A stretch of DNA of 64,000 nt from Pseudomonas sp. ISL-84 (GTDB lineage: Bacteria > Bacillota > Bacilli > Bacillales > Cytobacillaceae), in assembly GCA_018613035.1 (NCBI GenBank), contig JAGGRA010000002.1:40814-104813 (forward strand), written 5' to 3'. The position numbers were made by a program, and so were the translations under genes. The notes beneath the pieces were generated by a model that saw only the letters and a program-made list of their open reading frames with translations, was not told the DNA's origin and did no database searches. Each line of letters begins with the position of its first letter. Position 1 is the first letter of the stretch. Shown piece by piece: positions 1 through 9,746 of the stretch.

Positions 1-107
1 TCCCGCTCCCTCTCTTCCCGCAGGAGTCAAGTGCCTTCCACTCCAATCAACTCAGTAATTAAAACTAGTTTATAAGCAACAAACTTTGCGAAAACAGCCT
101 TTATTAA
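1..107. repeat. right end of MITE-like intergenic element (copy a)
   Basis: The first ~105 bases carry the conserved right part of the element family also seen near 4.7, 23.3, 55.0, 60.2 and 63.5 kb: the AATCAACTCAG segment followed by GCAACAAACTTTGCGAAAAC and AGCC. The left part lies outside the window. It abuts the 3' end of yuiF. Confidence 0.75.
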
Positions 108-1417
108 AGAATAACCGCTGCCAGCCATCCAAAGAGGATCAGCGGGATGTTATAGTGCACGAATGTTGGCACACATGTGTCCCAAATATGGTTGTGCTGT
201 CCGTCAGCATTTAAGCCTGCTGTCGGTCCTAAAGTACTGTCTGATGCCGGGGATCCAGCATCTCCAAGCGCTGCGGCAGTTCCTACTAATGCGATTGTCG
301 CCATTGGGCTGAAGCCAACCTCTAGTGCAAGCGGAACGAAAATGGTTGCAATGATTGGAATCGTTGAAAATGAAGAACCGATTCCCATTGTCACAAGCAA
401 ACCAACAAGAAGCATAAGCAATGCCGCAAGTGATTTATTGTTGCCAATGACTCCTGCTGCCTGCTCAACAAGCCTTTCCACGTCTCCAGTTTCTTTTAGG
501 ACATCAGCAAATCCGAAAGCTGCCAGCATAACAAATCCAATAAAGGCCATCATCTTCATACCTTCTGTTAAAAGCTGATCAGCTTCGCGCCACTTAACAG
601 CCCCACTGATATAAATCACTAAAATACCGGCTAAAGCACCAAAAATCATGGAATCAAGCTGCAGCTGAACAACCAATGCTGCAACAATCGCAACCAGGGA
701 CAAGATAATGCCCGCTTTTGAGTACTCGCCTTTTTCCATCTCAACGATTTCAGTTGTTTGATAGTCTCTTTTCTTGCGGTAAGAAACAAAAATCGCAATG
801 AGCAAACCAACAACAAGACCTGCAGTCGGAATCAGCATCGCTTTTGGAATGTCGGACATGTTTACCGCCAAACCGCTGCTTTCCATATTTTCTGCAATGA
901 TCCCTTGGAAGATCTGGCCAAAGCCCACCGGCAATAGAATATAAGGTGCCGTCAAACCAAATGTCAATACAGACGCAATTAATCGACGGTCAATTTTCAA
1001 CTCATTCATGACCTTCAATAAAGGCGGAATTAAAATCGGAATAAACGCAATATGGATTGGAATCAGATTTTGGGAAAAAATCGCCATCAGTAAAATTGAA
1101 AATACGATCAGTGCTTTTGATAATGTTTTCCCTCTGGATTCACCATCCTTGCCGACTTTTGCAAGAACCCATTCAACCATCAGATTTGGCAGGCCTGTTG
1201 CCGAGATTGCAATGGCAAAACCACCTAATAAGGCGTAGCTTAAAGCAACTTCAGCACTTCCTCCCAGCCCGTTTGAAAAGATTTCAATTGTTTTATCTAT
1301 GCTTAAACCGCCTGCCAGCCCGCCTGCCAGTGCACCCGCCACAAGGGCAAGAACCACATTCACACGCAAAAGGCTGAGAACAAGCATGATTAGAACTGCA
1401 AGTACAACTGCATTCAT
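104..1417 (-). CDS. yuiF: YuiF-like Na+/H+ antiporter-family (ion-transporter superfamily) permease
   Basis: A 437-residue polytopic membrane protein, hydrophobic from the first residue and with about 11 membrane segments. Family resemblance is to the Na+/H+ antiporter (NhaC/ArsB-like) group and to B. subtilis YuiF. A Gly/Pro/Asp-rich stretch near residue 390 (DAGSPASDST) is typical of the re-entrant regions of this superfamily. Substrate is not established; such proteins include ion antiporters and amino-acid carriers. ATG preceded by AAGAGGG. It lies upstream-to-downstream of pepA in the same direction, as yuiE-yuiF in B. subtilis, but pepA has its own terminator between them. Confidence 0.85.
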   Translation of the reverse strand: MNAVVLAVLIMLVLSLLRVNVVLALVAGALAGGLAGGLSIDKTIEIFSNGLGGSAEVALSYALLGGFAIAISATGLPNLMVEWVLAKVGKDGESRGKTLSKALIVFSILLMAIFSQNLIPIHIAFIPILIPPLLKVMNELKIDRRLIASVLTFGLTAPYILLPVGFGQIFQGIIAENMESSGLAVNMSDIPKAMLIPTAGLVVGLLIAIFVSYRKKRDYQTTEIVEMEKGEYSKAGIILSLVAIVAALVVQLQLDSMIFGALAGILVIYISGAVKWREADQLLTEGMKMMAFIGFVMLAAFGFADVLKETGDVERLVEQAAGVIGNNKSLAALLMLLVGLLVTMGIGSSFSTIPIIATIFVPLALEVGFSPMATIALVGTAAALGDAGSPASDSTLGPTAGLNADGQHNHIWDTCVPTFVHYNIPLILFGWLAAVIL

Positions 1418-1663
1418 GATGCAACCCTCTTTCTGTTTGCTACCTTTTTATTTTTTGCTTTACTCTGCTAAATTGGTAGAGTATTAAAACACAAATATTA
1501 AATTATCATACCTTCTCTTTGGGTGTCAATCTGTTTTTAGTAGATTGCTATTGGGAGTTTGGACCAGAGGAGGAAATGGAGGCTGACGCTGGAAGATTTG
1601 CGAAAAAATAGAGGAGCAGCCGGCCTTTGCCAGGGCTGACGGCCGGTAAAGCCTTTCCCTAAT

Positions 1664-1689
1664 AAAAAACCCCGGAGTTCTCCGGAGTT
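1664..1689 (-). terminator. rho-independent terminator after pepA
   Basis: On the minus strand AACTCCGGA pairs with TCCGGGGTT around a GAAC loop and is followed by a T run, 12 bases beyond the pepA stop. Confidence 0.75.
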
Positions 1690-1700
1690 CTAAGAAAATA

Positions 1701-3203
1701 TTATTTAGTTTCAAATCTTTCCACAAGCAGGGCCAGTGTGCGGACCATTACGCCTGTTGCGCCTGATGGACCAAGGTCATCGTTTTTCGTCGTTGTCGCT
1801 GTTCCTGCTATATCAAGGTGCACCCACGGAGTGTCTTCGGCAAATTCGCCTACGAATCCTCCGCCCATAATAGCATGCCCGGCGCGGCCAGGTGAGTTGT
1901 TCAGATCAGCCACTTTGCTGTTTCTGATTCTTTCCTTGTCTTTTTCAAAAAGCGGCAAGCGCCAGATTGGTTCGCCTGCTTCATAGGATGCTTCAAGAAC
2001 CTGCTCAAACCATTCTTCATTATTGGCTAAAGCTCCTGTTGTCTCCTCGCCAAGCGCGACGATCACACCGCCTGTCAGTGTTGCTACATCAACCAGGTAG
2101 TTTGCTCCATGATGCTTTGCATACGTTACCGCATCTGCTAGAGCCAGGCGGCCTTCCGCATCCGTATTCAGGACTTCGATAGTCTTGCCGCTCATGGATG
2201 TGATGACATCATCGGGCTTGAAGGCTGTTCCGCTGATCATATTATCAGTTGAAGGAATGACAGCGACTACGTTTTGCTCAGGCTTTAATTCTCCGATCAC
2301 TTCCATTGCGCCAAGCACGGCTGCCGCACCGCCCATATCGCTTTTCATGCCGACAATGCCGTCCTTCGGTTTTATGGAATAACCGCCTGTATCAAAGGTA
2401 ATCCCTTTGCCGACCAGACCAATTACGTCCTTCCATTCTTCCTTGCCCTGATATTTAAGGACAATCATTTTAGGAGGCTCTGCTGACCCCTGGTTAACGG
2501 CCAAGAGGGCACCCATGCCAAGCTTAAGCATGTCTTCTTTATCAAGGATTTCAACTTCGAATCCGTATCTCCATGCAAGCTCTGAAGCGTAATTTGCCAT
2601 ATCTGTAGCTGTCAGCATATTCCCTGGCAAATTTACCAGTGTACGGGCTGAGTTCGTTCCCTTTCCGTATGCATATCCAACCGTTAGGGATGCCTTAACA
2701 TCTTCTTCATCCGCTGCATCACTATACACCACAACGCTTTCAATTTCTTTTTCCGGTTCATTCGATTTCTGTTTGTAATCTTCAAATTTGTATGTAGCAA
2801 GAGCAAATGCTTCACTGACTGCGTGGGCTGCGTCCAGCGCATCTACTTTTTCGTTTGTAAAAGTATCCAGGTATACTGCTGCATCCTGAAGCTTGGACGA
2901 TTTCACCTCATTAAAAGCTCTGCCCAATGCTTCGCGCAGAAGCTCAAAGCTAAAGTCCTTTTCCTTCCCAAGACCCACTGCAAGTAAGCGCTTAGCCCCG
3001 ATTTTTCCAAATGTATGTATTTTTGCAACGGCTTTTCTCTTTGCAGAAATATCTCCACTTTTCACAAGCTCTGTCAGCTGGCCGTCAAACTGCTCGTCTG
3101 CACTGGCAAGAACACCTTCAAACTTGTTTGGTTTATCAAACACACCGACAATCAGGCATTCGTGTTCAGCTGAATAATTGAATTCCTGTTTTACTGAAAA
3201 CAT
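1701..3203 (-). CDS. pepA: leucyl aminopeptidase (M17 family)
   Basis: 500 residues, the usual length for M17 peptidases, which are hexameric two-metal exopeptidases that remove N-terminal amino acids in the cytoplasm. The M17 signature NTDAEGRL is present near residue 345, in the C-terminal catalytic domain, along with the metal-binding [11 protein letters not shown] segment near 265 and KSDMGGAA near 285. The N-terminal ~170 residues form the variable domain. ATG with a GGGGGTG ribosome binding site 7 bases upstream. Corresponds to B. subtilis YuiE. Confidence 0.97.
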   Translation of the reverse strand: MFSVKQEFNYSAEHECLIVGVFDKPNKFEGVLASADEQFDGQLTELVKSGDISAKRKAVAKIHTFGKIGAKRLLAVGLGKEKDFSFELLREALGRAFNEVKSSKLQDAAVYLDTFTNEKVDALDAAHAVSEAFALATYKFEDYKQKSNEPEKEIESVVVYSDAADEEDVKASLTVGYAYGKGTNSARTLVNLPGNMLTATDMANYASELAWRYGFEVEILDKEDMLKLGMGALLAVNQGSAEPPKMIVLKYQGKEEWKDVIGLVGKGITFDTGGYSIKPKDGIVGMKSDMGGAAAVLGAMEVIGELKPEQNVVAVIPSTDNMISGTAFKPDDVITSMSGKTIEVLNTDAEGRLALADAVTYAKHHGANYLVDVATLTGGVIVALGEETTGALANNEEWFEQVLEASYEAGEPIWRLPLFEKDKERIRNSKVADLNNSPGRAGHAIMGGGFVGEFAEDTPWVHLDIAGTATTTKNDDLGPSGATGVMVRTLALLVERFETK

Positions 3204-3304
3204 TTTAGCACCCCCATAATAGCTTCACTCATGACTTCATCTTAATTATATCGAAAACACAGAATTATTTCGACTATCTAATTTTATAACATGATCCTTC
3301 CTGC

Positions 3305-3703
3305 CTAATCCTCCAGATACAATACGAGCTGAGGGAGCTTTGGAAGATTTCCGACCTCTTTAAAGGGCACCCGATCGATCTGCTTCGGAAAAATAGAGAG
3401 ACATTCCTCAATGAATTTATATATATTCTCCAAGTCCAGCCCCCAATGCTTCGGCCGGTACGACTGCAAGTAATCATGGGCTGCCTGCATCATAAGCCTT
3501 GCTCCTTTTACATTGCCATACTCATAGTGATAGATGCTTACACTCATCTGGAGCAGCCCCTTAAAAAAGAGGTTGCCCTTGTCCGTCATCCACATTTCCT
3601 CAAGAAGATCGTGGCACGTATAATAGTCACCCTCATTAAAGCTGACGAAGAACTCGTAATATTCAATCGGGTAATCTTCCAAGAGCATCCTCTCCCACTT
3701 CAT
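3305..3703 (-). CDS. DUF309 domain protein
   Basis: 132 residues. The segment with HDLLEEMWMT (about residues 31-40) and the following GLLQMSVSIYHYEYGN matches the DUF309 family, small all-helical proteins of unknown role found across Firmicutes; conserved His, Glu and Trp positions of the first helix pair are all present. It stands alone between pepA and a divergent membrane protein gene. The best ribosome binding site (AGGAC) is weak. Function not known. Confidence 0.8.
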   Translation of the reverse strand: MKWERMLLEDYPIEYYEFFVSFNEGDYYTCHDLLEEMWMTDKGNLFFKGLLQMSVSIYHYEYGNVKGARLMMQAAHDYLQSYRPKHWGLDLENIYKFIEECLSIFPKQIDRVPFKEVGNLPKLPQLVLYLED

Positions 3704-3842
3704 TTTACAAGTCCTGCCCTGCTGTTACAGCCCATTTTAGCAAAAGGAAAGATTATTCGCACATTTACAGCTCCAGCACATTTTCTTAAGTATATTCCGG
3801 CATAAATGGGTAAAGAAGAAAAGAGAAAGAAAGGAGTACGAT

Positions 3843-4502
3843 ATGGACACGATTTTATTTGCCGGATTCGCTATCGCCTATATATTGCTTTTCGTCTGGG
3901 CGCTCGTTTTGGTAAAAAACAGCGGGTCTGCGAGTGCTGCCTTCTTGCTGCCCGTTATAGCGGGTCTGATTTATGATAATGGAATTCTGGCAGCCGGCCG
4001 TTTCATCGGAGAGGGGACCACGCTTGAATTCATGAATGATGCCCGTTTTTGGATTCATGCCTTTTTCACGCCTATGCTTGTTCTTTATTCATGGAATACC
4101 TTAAAACAGGCTGGACTTGAGTGGGCGAGTAAAGGCTGGCTGAAAATTACAGCATTTCTCCTCACTGCAGGGTTAATTATGTTTGAGCTTTTTACAGAGG
4201 TGTTTGGCCTTAAACTCGAGCCGCAATGGGAATACAATGTTTTGAGTTATAGCAGTGCGGAAGCTCAAAGCGGACCGCCTCTCATGGTGCTGATCGTTTC
4301 TCTTGTTCTGCTGGTATCCTCAATCATGATTTGGCGCATACAAAAATGGTTTTGGTTTTTTGCCGGATCTCTAATCATGATCATCGGAAGCGCCATAAAA
4401 CTCCCTATCAAAAGTGCTGCAGCTGTTAATGCGTTTGAATTAATCCTCTTGCTTTCATTAACTGCAACGGCCCATTTTCAAAAAAAGAATAACTCTTCAT
4501 AA
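3843..4502 (+). CDS. integral membrane protein of unknown function
   Basis: 219 residues with six or seven predicted membrane segments spread over the whole length; no signal peptide or soluble domain. Charged or polar pockets include NDARFWIHAFFTP near residues 63-75, where Asp, Arg and His sit at a membrane boundary, and a short loop EAQSGPP near 140. ATG with a strong AAAGGAG site 7 bases upstream, divergent from the DUF309 gene. I do not recognise the family. Base composition and codon use look like its neighbours. Could be a small transporter, a heme-contacting protein or a regulator; nothing in the context decides. Confidence 0.8.
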   Translation: MDTILFAGFAIAYILLFVWALVLVKNSGSASAAFLLPVIAGLIYDNGILAAGRFIGEGTTLEFMNDARFWIHAFFTPMLVLYSWNTLKQAGLEWASKGWLKITAFLLTAGLIMFELFTEVFGLKLEPQWEYNVLSYSSAEAQSGPPLMVLIVSLVLLVSSIMIWRIQKWFWFFAGSLIMIIGSAIKLPIKSAAAVNAFELILLLSLTATAHFQKKNNSS

Positions 4503-4604
4503 AGCTTATAAGAGAACTGCTTGCAGAAAGAGGAAAACTATTAGAGAATATTAGATATAAGTTTCAAGAAATTTCAGTCAATCTGTTGAACTGCATTTTA
4601 AAAA

Positions 4605-4833
4605 GGGCTGTTTTCTTAAAGTTTTGTTGTTTTAGCTTAGGAATTTTGCACGTTGATTTCCGCTCCAGGCACTCAGCGAACCAACGGGGCTACCGGGAGC
4701 CTCCTCGACGCTCTGCGTCTCCGGGGTCTCCCTTGGTATGCTACTCCCGTAGGAGTCTCGTGCCCTCCGCTCCAATCAACTCAGCGGTTAAACTTAGTTA
4801 GCCTTCTCAAAGCAGCTCTATAAGAAAACATGC
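4605..4833. repeat. MITE-like intergenic element (copy b)
   Basis: Starts GGCTGTTTTCTTAAAGTTTT and ends AAGAAAACATGC, so the ends are imperfect inverted repeats. The inside holds the family core GTTGATTTCCGCTCCAGGCAC, a GC-rich centre with CCTCCTCGACGC, and the right arm GTGCCCTCCGCTCCAATCAA. It fills most of the gap between the membrane protein gene and yuiD; short open frames within it are not genes. Confidence 0.8.
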
Positions 4834-4888
4834 TAAAAAAACGATGACAGTTCCAGTGAAGTAACATACAACTTAAAGGTGGTCTCAT

Positions 4889-5365
4889 ATGGAATTATTC
4901 ACGAACTTCCCTCTATGGTCTGCTCTCGCAGCCATCTTCTTTGCCCAATTTGTAAAAGTGCCGATTCAATTTATCGCTACCAGGAAAGTGGATTGGTCAC
5001 TGCTGACAAGTACTGGCGGGATGCCAAGCTCCCATTCTGCGGCTGTTACAGCCCTTTCCACTGGTGTTGCACTTGAAACCGGGATGGACTCCGCTGTATT
5101 TGCCGTTTCTGCCGTTTTTGCCATCATCACCATGTTTGATGCTACCGGCGTACGCCGCCAGGCAGGGGAACAGGCAATCGTTTTAAACCAGCTTGTCGCG
5201 GATTTCAATAAATTTGTTGAAGAAGCAAAGATGTGGCAAAAGAAAGAGGAAAAAGAAAAGCAAAAAGAATTGAAGGAACTGCTTGGCCATAAACCAGTTG
5301 AAGTTTTATTTGGCGGCTTAACAGGCATCCTATTAACTTTAGGACTTCATTATTTATTATCCTGA
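4889..5365 (+). CDS. yuiD: YuiD, divergent PAP2-family (DUF212) membrane protein
   Basis: 158 residues, four membrane segments. The conserved TGGMPSSHSA motif near residues 42-51 and the FDATGVRRQAGEQA segment near 83-96 identify the DUF212/divergent PAP2 family, distantly related to acid phosphatase/vanadium haloperoxidases. A charged Lys/Glu helix (about 115-135) separates the last two membrane segments. ATG with AAAGGTGG upstream. Activity on lipid or polyprenyl phosphates is expected for the superfamily but unproven here. Confidence 0.92.
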   Translation: MELFTNFPLWSALAAIFFAQFVKVPIQFIATRKVDWSLLTSTGGMPSSHSAAVTALSTGVALETGMDSAVFAVSAVFAIITMFDATGVRRQAGEQAIVLNQLVADFNKFVEEAKMWQKKEEKEKQKELKELLGHKPVEVLFGGLTGILLTLGLHYLLS

Positions 5366-5380
5366 TAGGTGTGATTGGAA

Positions 5381-6166
5381 TTGAAAATCCTTTCCTTATG
5401 TCCGAGCAATACGGAGTTAATGGAGTATTTAGGTTTTACCCATTTGCTGGCCGGTGTGGACGATTACTCAGATTGGCCTGATCAAATTAGCGGGCTTCCG
5501 CGGCTGGGGCCCGACTTGTCCATCAATATGGATAGGGTTGAGGAATTGAAGCCTGACCTGGTGCTTGCCTCTTTAAGCGTACCGGGTATGGAAAAGAATG
5601 TGGAGGAATTGAAAAATAGACACATTCCCCACATTGTTTTAAACCCGCAAAGCCTGGAGGATATTGAGCAGGATTTAATCACTGCTGCCGAAAAAATCGG
5701 TAAGCCTGATGCTGGCATTTCTGCCGCTAAAAACTTTCGAGCAAAAATAGAAGAGCTCAAAAAAATCTCAGCAGGGATAAGGGAAAAGCCCAGCTTATAT
5801 TGGGAATGGTGGCCGAAACCTGTTTTTACACCCGGCAAAGTCAATTGGCTCACAGAGATCAGTGAGATTGCTGGAGCTAAGAACCTATTTAAGGACGTTG
5901 AGCTTGCAAGTGTCCAAACCGATTGGGATGATGTACTGAAAAGGCAGCCGGATTATATTTGCCTTGCATGGGTAGGCGTCAGAAGGGAAAAGGTAAATCC
6001 GGAAATAGTGTTGAAACGTCCTGGCTGGAGCGAGTTAGAGGCAGTAAAGCAGAATAAAATTCTTGTCCTTGAAGAAGAGCTTTATTGCAGGCCATCGCCA
6101 CGGTTGATTGAAGGAGCTATCAGATTAGCAAAGAAAATCCATCCAGAGGCATTCTCCTCGTTATAG
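5381..6166 (+). CDS. cobalamin-type (BtuF-like) substrate-binding domain protein, no signal peptide
   Basis: About 261 residues in the helical-backbone metal-receptor fold: SLCPSNTE at the N-terminus, RVEELKPDLVLA near residue 50, and a C-terminal domain ending with LIEGAIRLA. This matches BtuF/YvrC-like cobalamin or heme binding proteins, but the chain begins directly at the mature fold with no secretion signal or lipobox, so the product is probably cytoplasmic. Start chosen at TTG 5381, nine bases after AGGTG; an in-frame TTG at 5375 is too close to that site. No ABC permease or ATPase genes adjoin it, so an orphan role is likely. Confidence 0.82.
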   Translation: MKILSLCPSNTELMEYLGFTHLLAGVDDYSDWPDQISGLPRLGPDLSINMDRVEELKPDLVLASLSVPGMEKNVEELKNRHIPHIVLNPQSLEDIEQDLITAAEKIGKPDAGISAAKNFRAKIEELKKISAGIREKPSLYWEWWPKPVFTPGKVNWLTEISEIAGAKNLFKDVELASVQTDWDDVLKRQPDYICLAWVGVRREKVNPEIVLKRPGWSELEAVKQNKILVLEEELYCRPSPRLIEGAIRLAKKIHPEAFSSL

Positions 6167-6171
6167 AATTA

Positions 6172-6211
6172 AAAAGGCAAATCCGTTATAATTTCGGATT
6201 TGCCTTATTTT
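6172..6211. terminator. bidirectional terminator between the BtuF-like gene and yuiC
   Basis: AAGGCAAATCCG pairs with CGGATTTGCCTT, with A and T runs on both flanks, between convergent genes. Confidence 0.85.
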
Positions 6212-6223
6212 TAACTTTGTTAT

Positions 6224-6937
6224 TTATTTTTGCTCGGATTTAATATATCGCTGCCTAAAAACCTGCATCGACTCATTTTCATTCAGTATTCTTAAATCTT
6301 CTTCCGTCAGAGTGCCATCGCCCATTTCAATGATAAAGACATCTAGCGTCTTTTTTCCCCAATTATTATAAACATCTTCAACCGTTTCATAATATAGGTC
6401 AAGTTTGTTTCCTTTAATCGCGCCGCCTTTATCGGCCACAACACCATAGCCATAGTCAGGGATAAACAGGATTGTCCCAATCGGAAAAACATTTAAATCT
6501 GCTGCGACAGTAGAATATAAATCTCGTTTTACTTTAACTCCTGAGTATGTAATGCCAAATGAAGGGTGATCAGGATTTTTTCCTGTGGATTCATAAAATG
6601 CCGTATAACCCGTGGCAATGACTTGTTTTGTCTGATATTGCGACCAGTCAATTGATTCCTCCAAAGTTGGGGTCTGGCTTGCAACCGCTTCGCTGGCTGA
6701 AATCTTTGGATCCAGACTGGCTACACGCTTTAAAAATTTAAATGCCACTCCAACCGACTTAAATGTATGATCAAAACCTGATTGTTCATCCTTGCTCGTT
6801 TGTTCAGCTTCACTTTGATAAAAGTTAACGATCGATCTAGCTTCAACTCCGGATATCGAGTGAAAAGTCGTTAACAATGCCCCTAAAAATAAAGCTGACA
6901 TGATGGATCGTTTTGTCCATTTTTTTAATCTGTTCAT
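6224..6937 (-). CDS. yuiC: YuiC, secreted 3D-domain (cell-wall-active) protein
   Basis: 237 residues: basic N-terminus and hydrophobic stretch (residues 1-34) as signal peptide or anchor, a linker of about 75 residues, then a 3D domain from about residue 108 to 205. The domain keeps the Asp residues that name the family (AADLN, VADKGG, KLDLYY), which in RpfB/MltA-type double-psi barrels cleave or bind peptidoglycan glycan. Length is close to B. subtilis YuiC. ATG with GGGAGGAGTG upstream. Likely acts outside the membrane on the cell wall. Confidence 0.92.
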   Translation of the reverse strand: MNRLKKWTKRSIMSALFLGALLTTFHSISGVEARSIVNFYQSEAEQTSKDEQSGFDHTFKSVGVAFKFLKRVASLDPKISASEAVASQTPTLEESIDWSQYQTKQVIATGYTAFYESTGKNPDHPSFGITYSGVKVKRDLYSTVAADLNVFPIGTILFIPDYGYGVVADKGGAIKGNKLDLYYETVEDVYNNWGKKTLDVFIIEMGDGTLTEEDLRILNENESMQVFRQRYIKSEQK

Positions 6938-7091
6938 CTAAAACACTCCTCCCAAAGTTATTCATTTCCCATCTTTCAGAGAAATATTCATAACTTTAAG
7001 AAGTTCAAGGCTTCCAGCAAGCAGTTACAGATAGAATGAAGCCAATGATGCCAAGGGCTCGTCCAAATTTAAACACACTATTCAAAAAAAT

Positions 7092-7118
7092 AAAAAAACC
7101 CCTGCTATTAGCAGAGAT
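7092..7118 (-). terminator. terminator after yuiB
   Basis: Minus strand TCTCTGCT pairs with AGCAGGGG around AAT and is followed by a seven-T run. Confidence 0.7.
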
Positions 7119-7138
7119 TTAGTATATGAATGATATTT

Positions 7139-7462
7139 TTAAAACATACGATAACCTTTTTTACGGAGCAGCCTTATTGTAATTCCGGCAACAATGGCCC
7201 CTGCCATTCCGCTGCTTAAAATTAGTATATCCGCCAGAGCAAGACTGGATAACTCAACACCGAGACTGGAGAAGGATTCACCTGTATTTTGAAAATATTC
7301 AATAAAACGGACCTTATCAATAATCAAGACCGCAATGATCGGATAAATAATGGCCATAATCCAGGACATTCTCAATAGCATATTCAATATAAAACCTATC
7401 CCAAAAAACAGCACAAAAAACAGGAGCATGGAGATAGGCAAAACGAAGATCGTCATTTGCAT
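7139..7462 (-). CDS. yuiB: YuiB, small membrane protein
   Basis: 107 residues, two hydrophobic helices in the first half (about 2-30 and 33-52), an amphipathic segment, and a third helix from about residue 76 to 98 followed by the basic tail LLRKKGYRMF. Length, character and position next to yuiC and yuiA match B. subtilis YuiB, a conserved membrane protein of unknown function. ATG with AGGGAGG upstream. Confidence 0.85.
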   Translation of the reverse strand: MQMTIFVLPISMLLFFVLFFGIGFILNMLLRMSWIMAIIYPIIAVLIIDKVRFIEYFQNTGESFSSLGVELSSLALADILILSSGMAGAIVAGITIRLLRKKGYRMF

Positions 7463-7596
7463 AGACTTGTTTCCTCCCTTAACACATCAATATTTAGTGT
7501 ACTTAATGTGGGTTGGGGAGTCAATAAGAAAAGCGCATGTACCTGAAAGCCCCTGTCTTAGCTGGCAGTTCTATCATCTCCATAATAGTATTCAAA

Positions 7597-7624
7597 AAGA
7601 AAAAACTTCGCTTCCCGCGAAGTT
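7597..7624 (-). terminator. terminator after yuiA
   Basis: Minus strand AACTTCGC-GGGAA-GCGAAGTT followed by a T run, just past the yuiA stop. Confidence 0.85.
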
Positions 7625-7630
7625 TCATTC

Positions 7631-7756
7631 TTAGTCCTTTTTCTTACCTGTGCCGCCGCAGCATGAGCAGGTTTCTGAACCTCCCAATAATAATTGGAAA
7701 TATCCTTTACCTGAACAATACATACACTCTTTATTTTCATAATTCTTAGCTGCCAT
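7631..7756 (-). CDS. yuiA: YuiA, 41-residue zinc-ribbon-like protein
   Basis: Two CxxCxGxG-type knuckles (CMYCSGKG at residues 11-18 and CSCCGGTG at 30-37), as in DnaJ-type zinc binding domains, in a 41-residue chain with a Lys/Asp tail. The open frame runs further upstream, but the ATG at 7756 lies nine bases behind AAGGAG, whereas the upstream ATG at 7765 touches that site; this start also gives the usual YuiA length. Function unknown; two knuckles would bind one zinc. Confidence 0.85.
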   Translation of the reverse strand: MAAKNYENKECMYCSGKGYFQLLLGGSETCSCCGGTGKKKD

Positions 7757-7915
7757 GTCATTCATCTCCTTCGTTTTTTGTAACTGAATTTTCTGATAAT
7801 ATACCAAGGATACGAATAAATGAAAAGCTTCAAATTTCATGAAAAAATATCGGTGGAAACGCATACAAGCATGTTTTACTTCTGAAATCTCCCTGTATCT
7901 CTAAATTTCAGAAAA

Positions 7916-8407
7916 TTATAAAAATAATTTGTAAGCTGTATATCCAAATGTATCCCCCGGGTTAATTCCATCAATTAAGGGTTTTAAAGAGGAATCCGAA
8001 GAAGTTAATATGTATTTTAGAAGAACTGAAGAGTCCGGATCGATGGCCAGCTCCCCCGGCTCACGATATTGTACATCAAAAAGCTCGCTCTCCTGTACTT
8101 TTAAGGTTTGACCTCGCTCTGCTTCCAGCATAAAAAGGATCATATTATCACTGACTTCGCCTTTTATGACCCCTGTTCGCAAGCCTATCATCCCTTTCAC
8201 TGTGCATTTAACTCCTGTTTCTTCTTCAATTTCCCGAACTGCCGCTTCATCCGCTGTTTCTCCTGGCTCCACGAACCCGGCAGGCAGTGACCATTTTCCT
8301 TTCAAACCGCCGTACCTCTTTTTCACAACAAGCCACTTGCCATCAGGAGAAATAACCAATCCTGATACAGCCAGCCAGACTCTACCCCTTTTATGCTCCA
8401 CTCCCAT
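7916..8407 (-). CDS. NUDIX hydrolase
   Basis: 163 residues with a complete Nudix box at residues 44-66 (GFVEPGE, then REIEEETG), so the Mg-binding glutamates are all present. The fold begins with a beta strand around RVWLAVSGLVI. Substrate cannot be read from sequence; nucleoside diphosphates linked to another group are typical. ATG with a run of G upstream (GGGGGGTGTC). It lies behind yumB in the same direction but a strong terminator separates them. Confidence 0.93.
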   Translation of the reverse strand: MGVEHKRGRVWLAVSGLVISPDGKWLVVKKRYGGLKGKWSLPAGFVEPGETADEAAVREIEEETGVKCTVKGMIGLRTGVIKGEVSDNMILFMLEAERGQTLKVQESELFDVQYREPGELAIDPDSSVLLKYILTSSDSSLKPLIDGINPGDTFGYTAYKLFL

Positions 8408-8472
8408 CTGACACCCCCCTTTTTAAAATATTGTATCATGAGCTTAATCCTGACAGCTCCATTTTGGGCATC

Positions 8473-8504
8473 AAAAAGGGACAGACCCATTAGGTCTATC
8501 CCTT
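8473..8504 (-). terminator. terminator after yumB
   Basis: Minus strand AAGGGATAGACC pairs with GGTCTGTCCCTT, then T run. Confidence 0.85.
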
Positions 8505-8528
8505 CACAATAATATAAGAGCAGTTTTA

Positions 8529-9746
8529 TTAAAGAACGTTGAATTTACCTTTTTTCAATACAAGGGAAGGTCCGCCAACCATGTATAGCGCACGGTTATC
8601 AATCATTTTCTTCATAAATGAAGCTTTGGAACCAACCATTTTCTTGCCGAATGCAACACCGATTGCATCGTCTTCACCAAGTGAACATACAGTACCTTTA
8701 ATATCAGGAGTGAATGTTTCTAACTCAGTCTTATTGCGGATTAGAGCTGTTAAGTTCCTTGCACACACTTCACCCTGCTGCATAGCAATTTGTGCAGTAG
8801 GAGGGTATGGGCGGTTAATTTCTTCATTGATTATTAAAGAACAGTCTCCGATAATAAACAGGTTATCATGGCCAGGAGCACGTAAATCAGGCTGAACTTT
8901 TACACGGCCGCGCATTGCTTCAATGCCCGAGTTCTCAATAATAGAGTTTCCGCGTACACCTGCTGCCCAAACGACTGTTTCAGCTTTGATTTCTTCAACT
9001 TCATCTTCGCCTTTTCCAACAATGATGCCTTCAGGGGTAGCTTCCTTGATGGCCGTGCCGATCATGAATTGTACGCCTTTTTTCTCCAAGTGGGAGACTG
9101 CATAATTGACAAGATCAGGATCAAAGCCAGGAAGTACCATTGGCGCTGCTTCTACACAGATTAATTTAACCTTGTGGTAATCTACATCGTACTCTTTGCA
9201 AAGCTCAGGAATACGGTTTGCCAATTCTCCAAGGAATTCTATTCCAGTGAATCCAGCTCCGCCGACAACGATCGTCAGGCGCTCATCCTTTTTCTCTACT
9301 TCTGTATTATAAGTAGCAAATTGATATTCAATATGCTCACGGATTTGGCGTGCTGCATTCACATTAACAATCGAAAATGCATGTTCTTTAAGCCCTTTGA
9401 TTCCGAAAGTTTCCGGTTCCGCGCCAAGGGCAACTACTAGATAATCATAGTCAATTTCGCCGTTCTCCAAGATGACTTTCTTTTCTTCTGCTTTAATTTC
9501 AAGAGCAGTTCCTTGAACAAATTCCACCTTATTACGGTCAATAACATCTTTAATATCGTAGCGTACACGATCGTGATGAAGGGTTCCGGCTGATGCCTCA
9601 TGCAGCCATGTTGTTTCGTAATGGTAGTCATTTTTATTCACTAATACAATTTCTGCTTCATTTGTTCCTAAAGATTTTTGCAAACGGGTTGCAACCATCA
9701 ATCCGCCGTAGCCTGCACCTAGGATAAGAATCTTTGGCTTTCTCAA
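8529..9746 (-). CDS. yumB: NADH dehydrogenase type II-like FAD oxidoreductase YumB
   Basis: 405 residues from the TTG at 9746, the start that aligns with B. subtilis YumB (MRKPKI); GTG 9761 is an alternative. FAD-binding GAGYGG at residues 9-14, NAD-binding [11 protein letters not shown] near 160, and the second FAD motif IIGDC near 300 are in family order. NDH-2 enzymes pass electrons from NADH to menaquinone at the membrane without pumping protons. A Rex/Fnr-like palindrome lies about 92 bases upstream of the start. Electron acceptor not proven. Confidence 0.92.
   Translation of the reverse strand: MRKPKILILGAGYGGLMVATRLQKSLGTNEAEIVLVNKNDYHYETTWLHEASAGTLHHDRVRYDIKDVIDRNKVEFVQGTALEIKAEEKKVILENGEIDYDYLVVALGAEPETFGIKGLKEHAFSIVNVNAARQIREHIEYQFATYNTEVEKKDERLTIVVGGAGFTGIEFLGELANRIPELCKEYDVDYHKVKLICVEAAPMVLPGFDPDLVNYAVSHLEKKGVQFMIGTAIKEATPEGIIVGKGEDEVEEIKAETVVWAAGVRGNSIIENSGIEAMRGRVKVQPDLRAPGHDNLFIIGDCSLIINEEINRPYPPTAQIAMQQGEVCARNLTALIRNKTELETFTPDIKGTVCSLGEDDAIGVAFGKKMVGSKASFMKKMIDNRALYMVGGPSLVLKKGKFNVL

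Noticed and set aside
177-578. plus-strand frame of 133 codons opposite yuiF
   Set aside because: Antisense shadow of a membrane protein gene, with no ribosome binding site or conserved motif.
4586-4801. 71-codon frame between the membrane protein gene and yuiD
   Set aside because: Lies within repeat copy b; similar frames in other copies are not conserved.
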